From Bog-473 sp963726005 (lineage in GTDB: Bacteria > Actinomycetota > Acidimicrobiia > Acidimicrobiales > RAAP-2): DNA of 64,000 nt. Every line of letters starts with the position of its first letter. Position 1 is the first letter of the stretch. The translations under genes were made by a program, and so were the position numbers. The notes under the pieces were generated by a model. The model did no database searches. It saw only the letters and a program-made list of their open reading frames with translations, and was not told the DNA's origin. Positions 8,210 to 16,546 of the stretch are shown here, piece by piece. The stretch spans positions 62,001-126,000 of the forward strand of contig CAVSAT010000004.1 of the NCBI GenBank assembly GCA_963726005.1, given 5' to 3'.

Positions 8210-9223
8210 ATGGCCGAGGCCTCGACCCCGCCCGAAACGGCTGCCTTCGCCACCCGCCGGCTCCGCCGGCTGCGCCGCACGCCCGCGTTACGACGCCTGG
8301 TCGCCGAGGCGCGCCTCGGTGTCGACGACCTCGTGGCACCGCTGTTCGTGCGGGAGGGGACCAAGGAGCCAGCGCCGATCCCGTCCATGCCCGGCGAGGT
8401 GCAGCACTCCGTCGACTCGTTGGTGGTCGAGGCCAAACGGCTGGTCTCGCTCGGCCTTCCCGGGCTCATCCTCTTCGGCGTGCCGGCCCGCAAGGATGCG
8501 CTGGGGAGCGGAGCCTGGGACCCCGCGGGCGTGGTGCAGGTCGCGCTGCGCGCGGTGCGGGACGCGGTCGGAGACGAGCTCGTCCTCATGGCTGACCTCT
8601 GCCTCGACGAGTACACGGACCACGGGCACTGCGGCGTTGTCTCCGCCACGGGCGAGGTGCTCAACGACCAGACGCTCGAGCTCTACCAGCGCATCGCGCT
8701 GGCGCAGGCCGAGGCGGGGGCCGACGTCGTCGCGCCGAGCGGGATGATGGACGGCCAGGTGGGGGCCATCCGCGCCGCGCTGGACGGGGCGGGCCACGAC
8801 CAGGTCGCCATCCTGGCCTACGCCGCCAAATACGCGTCCGCCCTCTACGGGCCCTTCCGCGACGCGGTCGACGTCACCATCGCCGGGGGCGGCGACCGCC
8901 GCGGCTACCAGCAGGACCCTCGGAACGGGCGCGAGGCGCTCGCCGAGATCGCCCTCGACCTGCGCGAGGGCGCCGACATGATCATGGTCAAGCCCGCGAT
9001 GACCTCACTCGACGTTCTCGCGACAGTGCGCAGCCGCGTGGACGTGCCGCTCGCCGCCTACCACGTGAGCGGCGAGTTCGCCATGGTCAAGGCGGCCGCG
9101 GCGGCGGGATGGATCGACGGGCCCGCCGTGGCCCTGGAACAGCTGACCGTCCTCAAGCGCGCGGGCGCCGACTTCGTTCTCACCTACTTCGCCGCAGAGG
9201 TGGCCGAGGCGCTCGGTGGGTGA
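8210..9223 (+). CDS. hemB: delta-aminolevulinic acid dehydratase (porphobilinogen synthase)
   Basis: Condenses two 5-aminolevulinates into porphobilinogen. The 337-residue protein carries RRLRRTPALRRLVAEARL at the N-terminus, the metal region MADLCLDEYTDHGHCG, AYAAKYASALYGPFRDA (Schiff-base Lys region) and ADMIMVKPAMTSLDV (second Lys). The metal site keeps the first and third Cys of the zinc type but has Asp in place of the middle Cys (CLD). ATG 8210 is 10 bases after the cobA-hemD stop and 7 bases after a -10 box. The end overlaps hemL by 8 bases. Undamaged, unlike its upstream neighbours. Confidence 0.96.
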   Translation: MAEASTPPETAAFATRRLRRLRRTPALRRLVAEARLGVDDLVAPLFVREGTKEPAPIPSMPGEVQHSVDSLVVEAKRLVSLGLPGLILFGVPARKDALGSGAWDPAGVVQVALRAVRDAVGDELVLMADLCLDEYTDHGHCGVVSATGEVLNDQTLELYQRIALAQAEAGADVVAPSGMMDGQVGAIRAALDGAGHDQVAILAYAAKYASALYGPFRDAVDVTIAGGGDRRGYQQDPRNGREALAEIALDLREGADMIMVKPAMTSLDVLATVRSRVDVPLAAYHVSGEFAMVKAAAAAGWIDGPAVALEQLTVLKRAGADFVLTYFAAEVAEALGG

Positions 9224-10520
9224 CGCGACCTTGGGGTCGAACGCCGAGTGGTTCGCCCGGGCCCAGCGTGCCATCCCCGGCGGGGTGGACTCGCCCGTGC
9301 GGTCCTTCGCCTCAGTGGGGGGCACCCCCTACACCGTCGTCTCGGGCGAGGGCGCCTACGTGCGCGACGTCGAGGGGAACCGGTACATCGACCTCGTGCA
9401 GTCCTACGGCGCGGTGCTCCTCGGCCACGCCCACCCGGTCGTCACCGCCGCCGTCGCCGCCGCGGCGGCGCACGGCACCACGTTCGGCGCACCAACGCCC
9501 GGCGAGGTCCTCCTGGCCGAGGCGATCAGCGCGCGGGTGCCCGGCTGCGAGCAGGTGCGCCTGGTTTCCTCCGGGACCGAGGCGGCGATGAGCGCAGTGC
9601 GCCTGGCCCGCGGCGCGACCGGGCGCGACCGCGTCGTCAAATTCGACGGCTGCTATCACGGCCACTCCGACGGCTTGCTGGCCGGTGGCGGCAGCGGCGT
9701 GGCCACGCTCGGCCTGCCGGGCTCGGCGGGCGTCTCCGCCGGTGCGGTGGCCGACACCGAAGTCGTCCCCTACAACCAGGTGCCGGCCCTCGACGAGCGG
9801 GTGGCCTGCGTCATCGTCGAACCGGTGGCGGCGAACATGAACCTGGTCGCGCCGGCGACCGGCTTCCTCGAAGGGCTGCGCGCCGCGTGTGACCGCGCCG
9901 GCGCCCTCCTCGTCTTCGACGAGGTCATCACGGGCTTCCGCCTGGGCGAGGCCGGCGCGACCGGATGGTCCGGCGTGACGCCCGACCTGTGGTGCTTCGG
10001 CAAGGTGATCGGCGGCGGGCTGCCCGTCGGTGGCTTCGGCGGACGCCGCGACCTGATGGCCGAGTTGGCGCCGGGCGGTCCGGTGTACCAGGCCGGCACC
10101 CTGTCGGGGAACCCGCTCGCCACGGCGGCCGGGCTGGCGGTGCTGGGCGAGGTGGGTCCGGGGGACTACGAGGCGCTGGGCGGGCGCGCCGCGCTGTTCG
10201 CCAAGGATCTCGAGTCGGTGCTCTCGGCGGCCGGGCTGGCCGCGTCGGTGCCGGCGGTCGGACCGCTGGTCGGTCTGTTCCTCGGCCCGGCGGACTCGGC
10301 GCCGATCGTCCCGCCGACCGACTACGAGGAGGCGCGGGCGCTCGCCGGCAACGGCACCTACGGGCGCTTCTTCCACGCCATGCTCCGGCGCGGCGTGGCG
10401 CTCGCCCCCGGCCCCTACGAGGTGATGTTCCCGGGCACGGCGCACGACGACGTCGTCCTGGCCCGGGTGATTGAGGCGGCGGGTGAAGCGGCGCTCGAGG
10501 TCAGCCGCGCCGCTGGCTGA
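9216..10520 (+). CDS. hemL: glutamate-1-semialdehyde 2,1-aminomutase
   Basis: PLP enzyme of the aminotransferase class III fold that converts glutamate-1-semialdehyde, the HemA product, to 5-aminolevulinate. The 434 residues include AIPGGVDSPVRSF, LVSSGTEAAMSAVRLARG, FDGCYHGHSDGLL, FDEVITGFR and the PLP lysine in FGKVIGGGLPVGGFGG. GTG 9216 lies within the end of hemB (8-base overlap), which places both in one operon. Normal length and no breaks. Together with hemA, B, C and D it completes the route to uroporphyrinogen III in this cluster. Confidence 0.96.
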   Translation: MGDATLGSNAEWFARAQRAIPGGVDSPVRSFASVGGTPYTVVSGEGAYVRDVEGNRYIDLVQSYGAVLLGHAHPVVTAAVAAAAAHGTTFGAPTPGEVLLAEAISARVPGCEQVRLVSSGTEAAMSAVRLARGATGRDRVVKFDGCYHGHSDGLLAGGGSGVATLGLPGSAGVSAGAVADTEVVPYNQVPALDERVACVIVEPVAANMNLVAPATGFLEGLRAACDRAGALLVFDEVITGFRLGEAGATGWSGVTPDLWCFGKVIGGGLPVGGFGGRRDLMAELAPGGPVYQAGTLSGNPLATAAGLAVLGEVGPGDYEALGGRAALFAKDLESVLSAAGLAASVPAVGPLVGLFLGPADSAPIVPPTDYEEARALAGNGTYGRFFHAMLRRGVALAPGPYEVMFPGTAHDDVVLARVIEAAGEAALEVSRAAG

Positions 10521-10527
10521 GCGCGTG

Positions 10528-11022
10528 ATGCCCGGGAACCGGTGGCCGGAGAACCGGTGGCCGGAGAACTATGCCGCCCTGCGCCGTGGCGAAGGGTGCC
10601 CCATGTGCGAGGCCGGTGCCGACGAGACGGACCACGGCGTGCGGGTGTTCGAGGGTCGATGGGCGGACGGCTACCTCGGACGCCACCCCGTTCGAACCGG
10701 GTATGCCTACGTGATCTGGAAGGGGCGCCACGTCGCGGAACCCGGTGAGTTGTCGGCCGAGGAGGCGGCCGGCTTCTGGTCGGAGGTCGCGCGCGTGGCC
10801 GACGCGGTCGAGGACCGTTACGAGCCGGCCAAAATGAACTGGCTCCACCTGGGCAACGGCGTGCCCCACCTGCACGTGCACCTGGTGCCCCGCCCCCACG
10901 ACGACGTGCGGGCCGGCCTCCCGTTGGAGTCGGAGGCCTTTGACGTGTCGATCACGCCTGCCATCGGGGACGTCGAGCTCAGGGCGCAGGCCGCCGCGCT
11001 GCGCGACCGCTTGGAGCGCTGA
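10528..11022 (+). CDS. HIT family protein
   Basis: Histidine-triad nucleotide hydrolase/transferase of about 164 residues. The triad is VPHLHVHLVPRP near residue 118, with the supporting WLHLGNGVPH before it, and an N-terminal CPMC pair (residues about 26-29) that could bind zinc as in some Hint-like enzymes. The substrate is unknown; family members cleave AMP-linked compounds. ATG 10528 is 7 bases after the hemL stop, with GTG 10525 as an in-frame alternative, so it is probably in the same transcript. The repeated NRWPENRWPEN at residues 4-14 is a short tandem duplication. Confidence 0.85.
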   Translation: MPGNRWPENRWPENYAALRRGEGCPMCEAGADETDHGVRVFEGRWADGYLGRHPVRTGYAYVIWKGRHVAEPGELSAEEAAGFWSEVARVADAVEDRYEPAKMNWLHLGNGVPHLHVHLVPRPHDDVRAGLPLESEAFDVSITPAIGDVELRAQAAALRDRLER

Positions 11023-11058
11023 CCCCGCCGCACACGGGGAGCGAAGGACGGCCGTTGT

Positions 11059-11064
11059 TACGCT
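11059..11064 (+). promoter_or_regulatory. -10 box of the phosphotransferase gene, leaderless type
   Basis: TACGCT lies 7 bases before the GTG at 11072, in the 49-base gap after the HIT gene. It supports GTG 11072 as the start and a leaderless transcript. Confidence 0.45.
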
Positions 11065-11071
11065 CCCCGGA

Positions 11072-11833
11072 GTGGAATTGCTCGCCGAGGGGCGCACCGC
11101 CGAGGTCTTCGCCTACGGCGAGGGCCGGGTGCTCAAGCTCGACCGGCCCGAGTGGAACGGCCTCTCGCACTTCGAGGCGACGGTGCTCGAGGGACTGGCC
11201 GACGCGGGGGTCGCGGTCGCCCGGCCCCACGGCACCGTGACGGTGGAGGGGCGCAGCGGCGTCGTGCTCGGCCGGGTCGACGGACCCTCGCTCTTCGAGG
11301 TGCTCACGGTGTCCAACCCGGCCGAGGCCGAAGAGCTGGCGCGGCACTTCGCCGCCCTGCAGCTGACGCTGAACGCGACCGTGGTGGGCGGTCTTCCCGA
11401 TCTGGTGCCGCGGCTGCGGGGCGAGATCGAGGCGAGCGTCACCGACGTGGCGCTGCGCACCGAGCTCGTCGCGCTGCTGGCCCGGCTCGACGACGGCGGC
11501 CACGGTGTCTGCCACTACGACTTCCATCCCCTCAACGTGCTGGTCGGAGCGGACGGCTGGGTCGTCATCGACTGGCTCACTGTCGCGGCGGGGCCGGCGG
11601 CGGCCGACCTGGCCCGCACGCTCGTCCTCGTCGGGCGGTGGTCGGCCGAGCCGTTGGCCACCTTCTCGCGTGCCGTACGCCGGATCGGGCAGGCCGACCG
11701 GGGGCTGCGTGGCGAAGACCTCGACGCCTGGATCCGCGTGGCCGCCGCGGCGCGCCTCGGGGAGGGCTTTGGCGGCGCCGATGCGGCGTGGCTGCTCGGG
11801 GTGGCCGGTGGCTCGACGCCGCTCTTCCGCTGA
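11072..11833 (+). CDS. aminoglycoside phosphotransferase/choline kinase-like protein
   Basis: A 253-residue small-molecule kinase-like protein of the APH fold. The catalytic loop is HYDFHPLNVLV near residue 150 (HxDxxxxN), followed by the metal Asp in WVVIDWLTV. The N-terminal lobe has AEGRTAEVFAYGEGRVLKL with a Lys at the expected ATP-contact position. The substrate is unknown; there is no reason to call it a resistance gene, because many chromosomal members act on sugars, choline or cofactors. It is transcribed alone and converges on the geranylgeranyl reductase gene across a hairpin-rich 74-base gap. Confidence 0.75.
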   Translation: MELLAEGRTAEVFAYGEGRVLKLDRPEWNGLSHFEATVLEGLADAGVAVARPHGTVTVEGRSGVVLGRVDGPSLFEVLTVSNPAEAEELARHFAALQLTLNATVVGGLPDLVPRLRGEIEASVTDVALRTELVALLARLDDGGHGVCHYDFHPLNVLVGADGWVVIDWLTVAAGPAAADLARTLVLVGRWSAEPLATFSRAVRRIGQADRGLRGEDLDAWIRVAAAARLGEGFGGADAAWLLGVAGGSTPLFR

Positions 11834-11853
11834 CCTTCGAGACCGGACGCCTC

Positions 11854-11882
11854 GGTCCTCTCCTCGGGCGACGACGAGGACC
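11854..11882. terminator. inverted repeat between convergent genes (long loop)
   Basis: GGTCCTC (11854-11860) pairs with GAGGACC (11876-11882) around a 15-base loop. It lies directly after the phosphotransferase stop and may assist termination; there is no T-run. Confidence 0.3.
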
Positions 11883-11900
11883 CCCGTCCGCCGGACGGGG
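11882..11900. terminator. bidirectional hairpin terminator
   Basis: CCCCGTCC and GGACGGGG form a perfect 8-base stem around a 3-base GCC loop. It sits between the convergent phosphotransferase (+) and geranylgeranyl reductase (-) genes, 8 bases from the latter's stop. There is no T-tract, as is common in high-GC actinobacteria. Confidence 0.55.
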
Positions 11901-11907
11901 CCCGGCG

Positions 11908-13482
11908 TCAGGCGGCGGTGGGGTCGGACCGCTCGGGTTGGAGGAGTCGGGACGCCAGCTCCATGGCCCGGAAACCCAGTTCGGCGGGGCCGGTGCTGTC
12001 GGGTCGCATGAGGTTCGCCATGATGCGCAGCAGCTGGTTCATGAGCGTCTCGGAGCGCAAGCCGAGGCCGACGCAGAGGCGCATGGCTTCGGGGTTCGAG
12101 ATGAGGTGCACGAAGGCCCGCGCCACCTTGTAGTACGGGCCGTAGGCCGCGGTCAGCTCGCGGTCGTACTCGGACAGGGCCGACGGGCCCGCACCGGTCA
12201 ACGCGTGGCCGAGCGCCGCGGCGGCCAGGCGCCCGGTCTCGTAGGCGTAGGCGATACCCTCGCCGTTGAAGGGGTTGATCACCCCACCGGCGTCGCCGGC
12301 GATCAGTACGTTGCCCCCCGCACGCGGCCCGACCGAGAGCCCCATCGGCAGCTTGCCGCCCGTGGGCGGACCGAGGCATGTCTCCGGGCTGAGACCCCAC
12401 GACACCGGTGCGTAGCCGACGAAGGCGTCCATGAGGTGCGTCGTGTTCACGCCCTTCCAGCGCTCGTCGGTCGAGAGCAGCCCGACACCCACGTTCACCC
12501 GCCCGTCGCCCATGGGAAAGATCCAGCCGTAGCCGGGCACGACGTTGCCTTCCGCGTCGCGGATGTCGAGGTGCGACTCGATGTAGGGATCGTCGTGTCG
12601 CTCCGAGCGGTAGTAGCCGCGCAGGGCCATGCCGAGCGGCAGGTCGCGTCGCCTCGAGGTGCCGAGCGCCCGGCCCAACCGGGAATTGGAACCGTCGGCC
12701 ACCACGACGTAGCGAGCCTTGATGTTACGGGGGGCGCCCGTCCCCTTGGCCGTGACGGTGACGCCCGCGAGCGTCGGCAGCGCCGCCCCTGGCGCGGCCG
12801 ATTCGGCGACGATCGGTGCCACCACCTCGGTGCCCTGGAGCAGGGTCGCCCCCGCAGCCGCGGCGCGCGCCGCCACCAGGCCGTCAAGGTCGTGCCGCGT
12901 AATGGTGTAGCCGTAGTTGGGAAAGTTCGGGTGTTCGGGCCACGGCATCTCAATGGAGTGGCCGAAGCCGAAAGCACGCAGGCCCGTGCTGCGGTGGGAG
13001 CCCGCCAACGCGTCCTCGAGGTCCATGTCGGCCAACTGGCGGACCGCCCGCGGGGTCAGCCCGTCACCGCAGGTCTTCTCGCGCGGGAACTCCTTCTTCT
13101 CCACCATCATGACGTCCCACCCGGCGTCGGCCAGCCAGTACCCGCACGAGGCCCCGGCCGGGCCCGCGCCGACGACCACCACGTCGTGCACGCGCTCGGA
13201 CCTTCCGCGCCGCGGTGCGGCGGTCGTTGCCGTCCGGCGGGACGTCCCGGGGGCCTTGGCCGCCGCCTTCGTGGGCGCCTGCTTCTTGGCGGCCTGCTTG
13301 GCCGCAGCGGGCGCGGCAGTGGCCTTCCTGGCCGCACCCGCCCGCTTCTTCGCCGGCGCCTTCCCCGGCGCCCTCGCGGGGGCTTTCTCCGGGGCCGTCG
13401 CGGGGCCCTTCGCCGGGTCCTTGGCCGTCCTCCCCGTCTTCTTCGGGGCCCCGCCCGGGGGGCTCGCGTCGGGAGCGGTCAC
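11908..13482 (-). CDS. geranylgeranyl reductase family FAD-dependent oxidoreductase with Ala/Lys/Pro-rich N-terminal extension
   Basis: FAD-dependent reductase of the geranylgeranyl reductase family, likely saturating isoprenoid chains such as those of menaquinone or lipids. The FAD-binding start VVVVGAGPAGASCGYWLADAG begins near residue 99, with CGDGLTPRAVRQL and LIAGDAGGVINPFNGEGIAYA further on. Residues 1-96 are low-complexity Ala/Lys/Pro sequence like the tails of histone H1-like proteins, not part of the enzyme fold. GTG 13482 is preceded at 6 bases by TACGAT, which supports this long form. It diverges from nuoA; Streptomyces also carries such a gene before nuoA, consistent with work on menaquinone. 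Confidence 0.8.
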   Translation of the reverse strand: MTAPDASPPGGAPKKTGRTAKDPAKGPATAPEKAPARAPGKAPAKKRAGAARKATAAPAAAKQAAKKQAPTKAAAKAPGTSRRTATTAAPRRGRSERVHDVVVVGAGPAGASCGYWLADAGWDVMMVEKKEFPREKTCGDGLTPRAVRQLADMDLEDALAGSHRSTGLRAFGFGHSIEMPWPEHPNFPNYGYTITRHDLDGLVAARAAAAGATLLQGTEVVAPIVAESAAPGAALPTLAGVTVTAKGTGAPRNIKARYVVVADGSNSRLGRALGTSRRRDLPLGMALRGYYRSERHDDPYIESHLDIRDAEGNVVPGYGWIFPMGDGRVNVGVGLLSTDERWKGVNTTHLMDAFVGYAPVSWGLSPETCLGPPTGGKLPMGLSVGPRAGGNVLIAGDAGGVINPFNGEGIAYAYETGRLAAAALGHALTGAGPSALSEYDRELTAAYGPYYKVARAFVHLISNPEAMRLCVGLGLRSETLMNQLLRIMANLMRPDSTGPAELGFRAMELASRLLQPERSDPTAA

Positions 13483-13488
13483 GAGGGC

Positions 13489-13494
13489 ATCGTA
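13489..13494 (-). promoter_or_regulatory. -10 box of the geranylgeranyl reductase gene, leaderless type
   Basis: Read on the minus strand, TACGAT is followed by 6 bases and the GTG at 13482. It supports the start that includes the long basic extension. Confidence 0.45.
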
Positions 13495-13554
13495 GGTCCG
13501 CCGCCGGGCCCTCTGACCAGCGCCGCGGATGTGCCTGCCGCAGGGGTCGCATGG

Positions 13555-13560
13555 TAGAAA
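13555..13560 (+). promoter_or_regulatory. possible -10 box of the nuo operon
   Basis: TAGAAA lies 9 bases before the GTG of nuoA in the 87-base divergent gap. The last base departs from TANNNT. No clear -35 box or ribosome binding site is seen. Confidence 0.35.
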
Positions 13561-13569
13561 CGGATCACC

Positions 13570-14022
13570 GTGGACCAGTACCTCCCGATCCTCATCCTGG
13601 GGCTGCTCGGCCTCGCCTTCACCGCCTTCTCACTCGTGTCCTCGGCCGTGCTCGCGCCGAGGAAGAAGCCCAGCGCGGCCAAGTTGGCCCCCTACGAGTG
13701 CGGCATCGTCCCCAACGTCGAGCCGCCGCAACGCTTCCCGGTTCGCTTCTACCTGGTGTCGATGATCTTCATCATCTTCGACATCGAGATCGTCTTCCTC
13801 TACCCCTGGGCAATCGTGTTCCACCAGATCGCGACGTTCGGCCTCATAGAGGTCATCGTGTTCGCCGCCGTGGTCTTCGTGTCGTTCCTCTACCTGATCT
13901 CGAACGGCGCGCTGACCTGGGGGCCGCCCAAGACGTTGCAACCGGGCATGCCGAGCCGCACCTCGGAGTCGACCATCACGCGCATCAGCGCGGAGCGCCC
14001 GACCCCGGGTGAGGCGGCCTGA
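13570..14022 (+). CDS. nuoA: NADH-quinone oxidoreductase subunit A
   Basis: Small membrane subunit of complex I next to the quinone channel. The 150 residues have three predicted membrane helices (residues about 5-27, 63-85 and 92-113) and the conserved loop YECGIVPNVEPPQRFPVRFY between helices 1 and 2, followed by FDIEIVFLYPW. The hydrophilic C-terminal tail of about 30 residues is longer than in E. coli. First gene of a 14-gene nuo operon; the next start follows 3 bases after its stop. Confidence 0.95.
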   Translation: MDQYLPILILGLLGLAFTAFSLVSSAVLAPRKKPSAAKLAPYECGIVPNVEPPQRFPVRFYLVSMIFIIFDIEIVFLYPWAIVFHQIATFGLIEVIVFAAVVFVSFLYLISNGALTWGPPKTLQPGMPSRTSESTITRISAERPTPGEAA

Positions 14023-14025
14023 CCC

Positions 14026-14586
14026 ATGGGGTTCGAGGACCTCCAACACAACTTCCTGACCGGCCGCATCGAGGACCTGGTCAAGTGGGCCCGGCGCAAC
14101 AGCGTGTGGCCGGCCACCTTCGGCCTCGCCTGCTGCGCCATTGAGATGATTTCGGTCGGTGCCGCCGACTACGACATCAGCCGGCTCGGCATGGAAGTCT
14201 TCCGGGGCTCACCGCGACAAGCCGACCTGATGATCGTGGCCGGTCGGGTCTCGCAGAAGATGGCCCCCGTTCTGCGCCAGATCTACGACCAGATGATGGA
14301 GCCCAAGTGGGTCATCTCCATGGGCGTGTGCGCGTCGACGGGCGGGATGTTCAACAACTACGCCATCGTGCAGGGTGTCGACCAGATCGTGCCGGTCGAC
14401 GTCTACGCCCCTGGCTGCCCGCCGTCGCCCGAGACGCTGCTGCACGCCATCCTCACGCTGCACGAGAAGATCCGGACCGGCGAGATCACCCGCCGCCCAG
14501 GCAGCTCCGTCCCGGCCGGCGAGCAGGCGACGGGCGGCTGGGTGCCCACCGTGCCGGACGCCGTGCGGGTGGCCACGCCCCGGTGA
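14026..14586 (+). CDS. nuoB: NADH-quinone oxidoreductase subunit B
   Basis: Peripheral-arm subunit that holds iron-sulfur cluster N2, the last carrier before quinone. The 186 residues contain FGLACCAIEMI (tandem Cys ligands), VGAADYDISRLGMEVFR, SMGVCASTGGMF and VYAPGCPPSPETLL (remaining Cys ligands). ATG 14026 begins MGFEDL, typical of actinobacterial NuoB. The stop overlaps the nuoC start as GTGA. Confidence 0.97.
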   Translation: MGFEDLQHNFLTGRIEDLVKWARRNSVWPATFGLACCAIEMISVGAADYDISRLGMEVFRGSPRQADLMIVAGRVSQKMAPVLRQIYDQMMEPKWVISMGVCASTGGMFNNYAIVQGVDQIVPVDVYAPGCPPSPETLLHAILTLHEKIRTGEITRRPGSSVPAGEQATGGWVPTVPDAVRVATPR

Positions 14587-15101
14587 GCGACAGCACCACG
14601 AGCGCTCCCGCGACGGCGAGCACGGTCGTCCTCCCGGATGTGCCGCGCCTGCCCGACCGACTGGTGGACCAACTCGCCTTCCCTTCCCGCGACACCTACA
14701 AGCCGATGGCGGCCGCCTTCCGCGACGCCGGCTTCGAGACATGCGCCGACCTGTGTGCCGTCGACTACCTGACCCATCCCGGGCGCTCACTGCCCCGCGG
14801 TGTCGCACCCGAGCGCTTCGAGGTCGTGGTCAACTTGCTGTCGCTCTCCAAGCGCCAGCGCGTGCGCATCCGGGTGCAGGTGCCCGAGTCCGATCCCACC
14901 CTCGACAGCCTCGTCGACGTCTACGCGGGGACCGACGCCATGGAGCGCGAGGCCTATGACCTGGTGGGCGTTCTCTTCCATGGCCACCCCGACATGACCC
15001 GCATCCTCATGCCTGAGGACTGGGAGGGCCACCCGCTGCGCAAGGACTACGGCGTGGGGCGGGTGCCCGTGCAATTCAAGGAAGCGCCCGGGCCGCGATG
15101 A
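14583..15101 (+). CDS. nuoC: NADH-quinone oxidoreductase subunit C
   Basis: 30-kDa-type subunit of the peripheral arm. The 172-residue protein has FETCADLCAVDYLTHP in the N-terminal part and the signature EREAYDLVGVLFHGHPDMTR followed by MPEDWEGHPLRKDY. It is shorter than the Streptomyces protein but complete. GTG 14583 overlaps the nuoB stop by 4 bases and the end overlaps nuoD as ATGA. The Ser/Thr/Ala-rich first 15 residues are probably disordered. Confidence 0.93.
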   Translation: MSDSTTSAPATASTVVLPDVPRLPDRLVDQLAFPSRDTYKPMAAAFRDAGFETCADLCAVDYLTHPGRSLPRGVAPERFEVVVNLLSLSKRQRVRIRVQVPESDPTLDSLVDVYAGTDAMEREAYDLVGVLFHGHPDMTRILMPEDWEGHPLRKDYGVGRVPVQFKEAPGPR

Positions 15102-16546
15102 CCGGAAACGAACACGAGCACGAGCACGAGCACGAGCACGAGAGCGACCCCGCCGGCGGGTCCGAGGCGCCGCCTGAGGACCTGGGCTTCGAGACGACCG
15201 AGGCCGCCCACCTGTCGGCCGAGCAGCGGGCCTTTGTCGGCGAGACGTCGGAGGGGGCCCAGGAGCTGGCGCCCCGCGTCACCACGACGGCGGGCGAGCT
15301 CCGCCAGGAGGTGGGCGCCGTGCTGCGCTTGCCCGAGGGCGGTTACGTCGACCCGGGCGACATCGACATCGAGCGCCGTGACGACCAGACGATGATCATC
15401 AACATGGGGCCCCAGCACCCCTCCACCCATGGCGTGCTCCGGCTCATGCTCGAGCTGGACGGGGAGACGGTGCTGCGCACCAAGCCGATCATCGGCTACC
15501 TCCACACCGGCATGGAGAAGACGGGGGAGGAGCTCACCTACGTCCAGGGCTCCACCAACGTGACCCGGATGGACTACCTCTCCCCACTGCACAACGAGCT
15601 GGTCTTCTCCCTGGCCACCGAGGCCCTCCTGGGCGTGGAGCTGCCACCGCGCGCCACGTGGATCCGGATGCTGATGGCCGAGCTCAACCGCGTGTCGTCG
15701 CACCTGCTGTGGGTGGCCACCAACGGAGGGGACCTCGGCTCCACCTCCATGTTGATCTACGGCTTCCGCGAGCGGGAGATGGTGCTCACGTTCTTCGAGA
15801 AGGCCACCGGCCTGCGTATGAACCACAACTACATCCGGCCCGGAGGCGTGGCGGCCGATCTACCCGACGGGTGGGAGGACGACATCGACATCATCTGCGA
15901 GACGATCCTCGCTCGCACTTACGAGTACGACGAGTTGATAACGGGGCAACCCATCTTCCGGGAGCGCACGGAGGCGGTCGGGAACATCTCGGCCGAGGAG
16001 GCGCTGGCGCTGTCGGTGACCGGCCCCATCCTGCGCTCGACCGGCGTGCCTTGGGACCTGCGACGCACCATGCCGTACCTCGCCTACGACAAGCTCGACT
16101 TCGACGTCATCATCGGCAGCTACGGCGACAACTTCGACCGCTACTCGGTCCGTCTCAACGAAATCCGCGAGTCGATCAAGATGATCCGCCAGATCGCCGA
16201 GATGATGCCGCCCGGCGACTACCGGGTCCAGGACCGCAAGGTCACGCCGCCGCCGCGCGCCCGCATCGACGAGAGCATGGAGGCGCTCATTCATCACTTC
16301 AAGATCTTCACCGAGGGCTTCCGGGTGCCCGAGGGCGAGGTCTATACGGCGATCGAATCACCCCGGGGCGAGCTCGGCTGCTACCTGGTCTCGGACGGGA
16401 CGTCGAAGCCGTACCGCCTCCACATCCGGGCGCCGAGCTTCGTCAACCTGCAGGCCCTGCCGCTGCTCCTGCGGGGAGGCCTCATGGCCGACGCCGTCGC
16501 CGTGATCTCCTCCGTCGACCCTGTCATGGGCGAAGTCGACCGGTGA
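15098..16546 (+). CDS. nuoD: NADH-quinone oxidoreductase subunit D with His/Glu repeat at the N-terminus
   Basis: 49-kDa-type subunit forming the quinone site with NuoB. Core signatures are INMGPQHPSTHG (from residue 101), YLHTGMEKTGEE, YLSPLHNELVF and NHNYIRPGGVA. The 482 residues exceed the usual length of about 420-440 because of an N-terminal extension: residues 5-15 are alternating Glu and His, followed by an acidic stretch to about residue 95. The ATG at 15098 overlaps nuoC by 4 bases, so the repeat is translated if this start is used; no alternative start lies closer to the core except internal codons. Overlaps nuoE by 4 bases. Confidence 0.95.
   Translation: MTGNEHEHEHEHEHESDPAGGSEAPPEDLGFETTEAAHLSAEQRAFVGETSEGAQELAPRVTTTAGELRQEVGAVLRLPEGGYVDPGDIDIERRDDQTMIINMGPQHPSTHGVLRLMLELDGETVLRTKPIIGYLHTGMEKTGEELTYVQGSTNVTRMDYLSPLHNELVFSLATEALLGVELPPRATWIRMLMAELNRVSSHLLWVATNGGDLGSTSMLIYGFREREMVLTFFEKATGLRMNHNYIRPGGVAADLPDGWEDDIDIICETILARTYEYDELITGQPIFRERTEAVGNISAEEALALSVTGPILRSTGVPWDLRRTMPYLAYDKLDFDVIIGSYGDNFDRYSVRLNEIRESIKMIRQIAEMMPPGDYRVQDRKVTPPPRARIDESMEALIHHFKIFTEGFRVPEGEVYTAIESPRGELGCYLVSDGTSKPYRLHIRAPSFVNLQALPLLLRGGLMADAVAVISSVDPVMGEVDR
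15113..15142 (+). repeat. five tandem copies of CACGAG encoding (His-Glu)5
   Basis: A perfect hexanucleotide repeat at the very start of nuoD. Being in frame, changes in copy number would lengthen or shorten the His/Glu tract without breaking the gene. Slippage-prone by nature. Confidence 0.85.

Noticed and set aside
10471..10527. Longer N-terminus for the HIT protein overlapping hemL
   Set aside because: The extra residues are Arg/Ser-rich, antipodal to the conserved hemL tail, and the family fold begins after ATG 10528.
10685..10705. GTTCGAAC resembling a tRNA T-loop
   Set aside because: It lies inside the HIT gene, and no acceptor or anticodon stem can be drawn around it.
11072..11833. 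Calling the APH-fold gene an aminoglycoside resistance determinant
   Set aside because: Only the general kinase fold is visible; it is a core-like single gene with normal composition and no mobile-element context.
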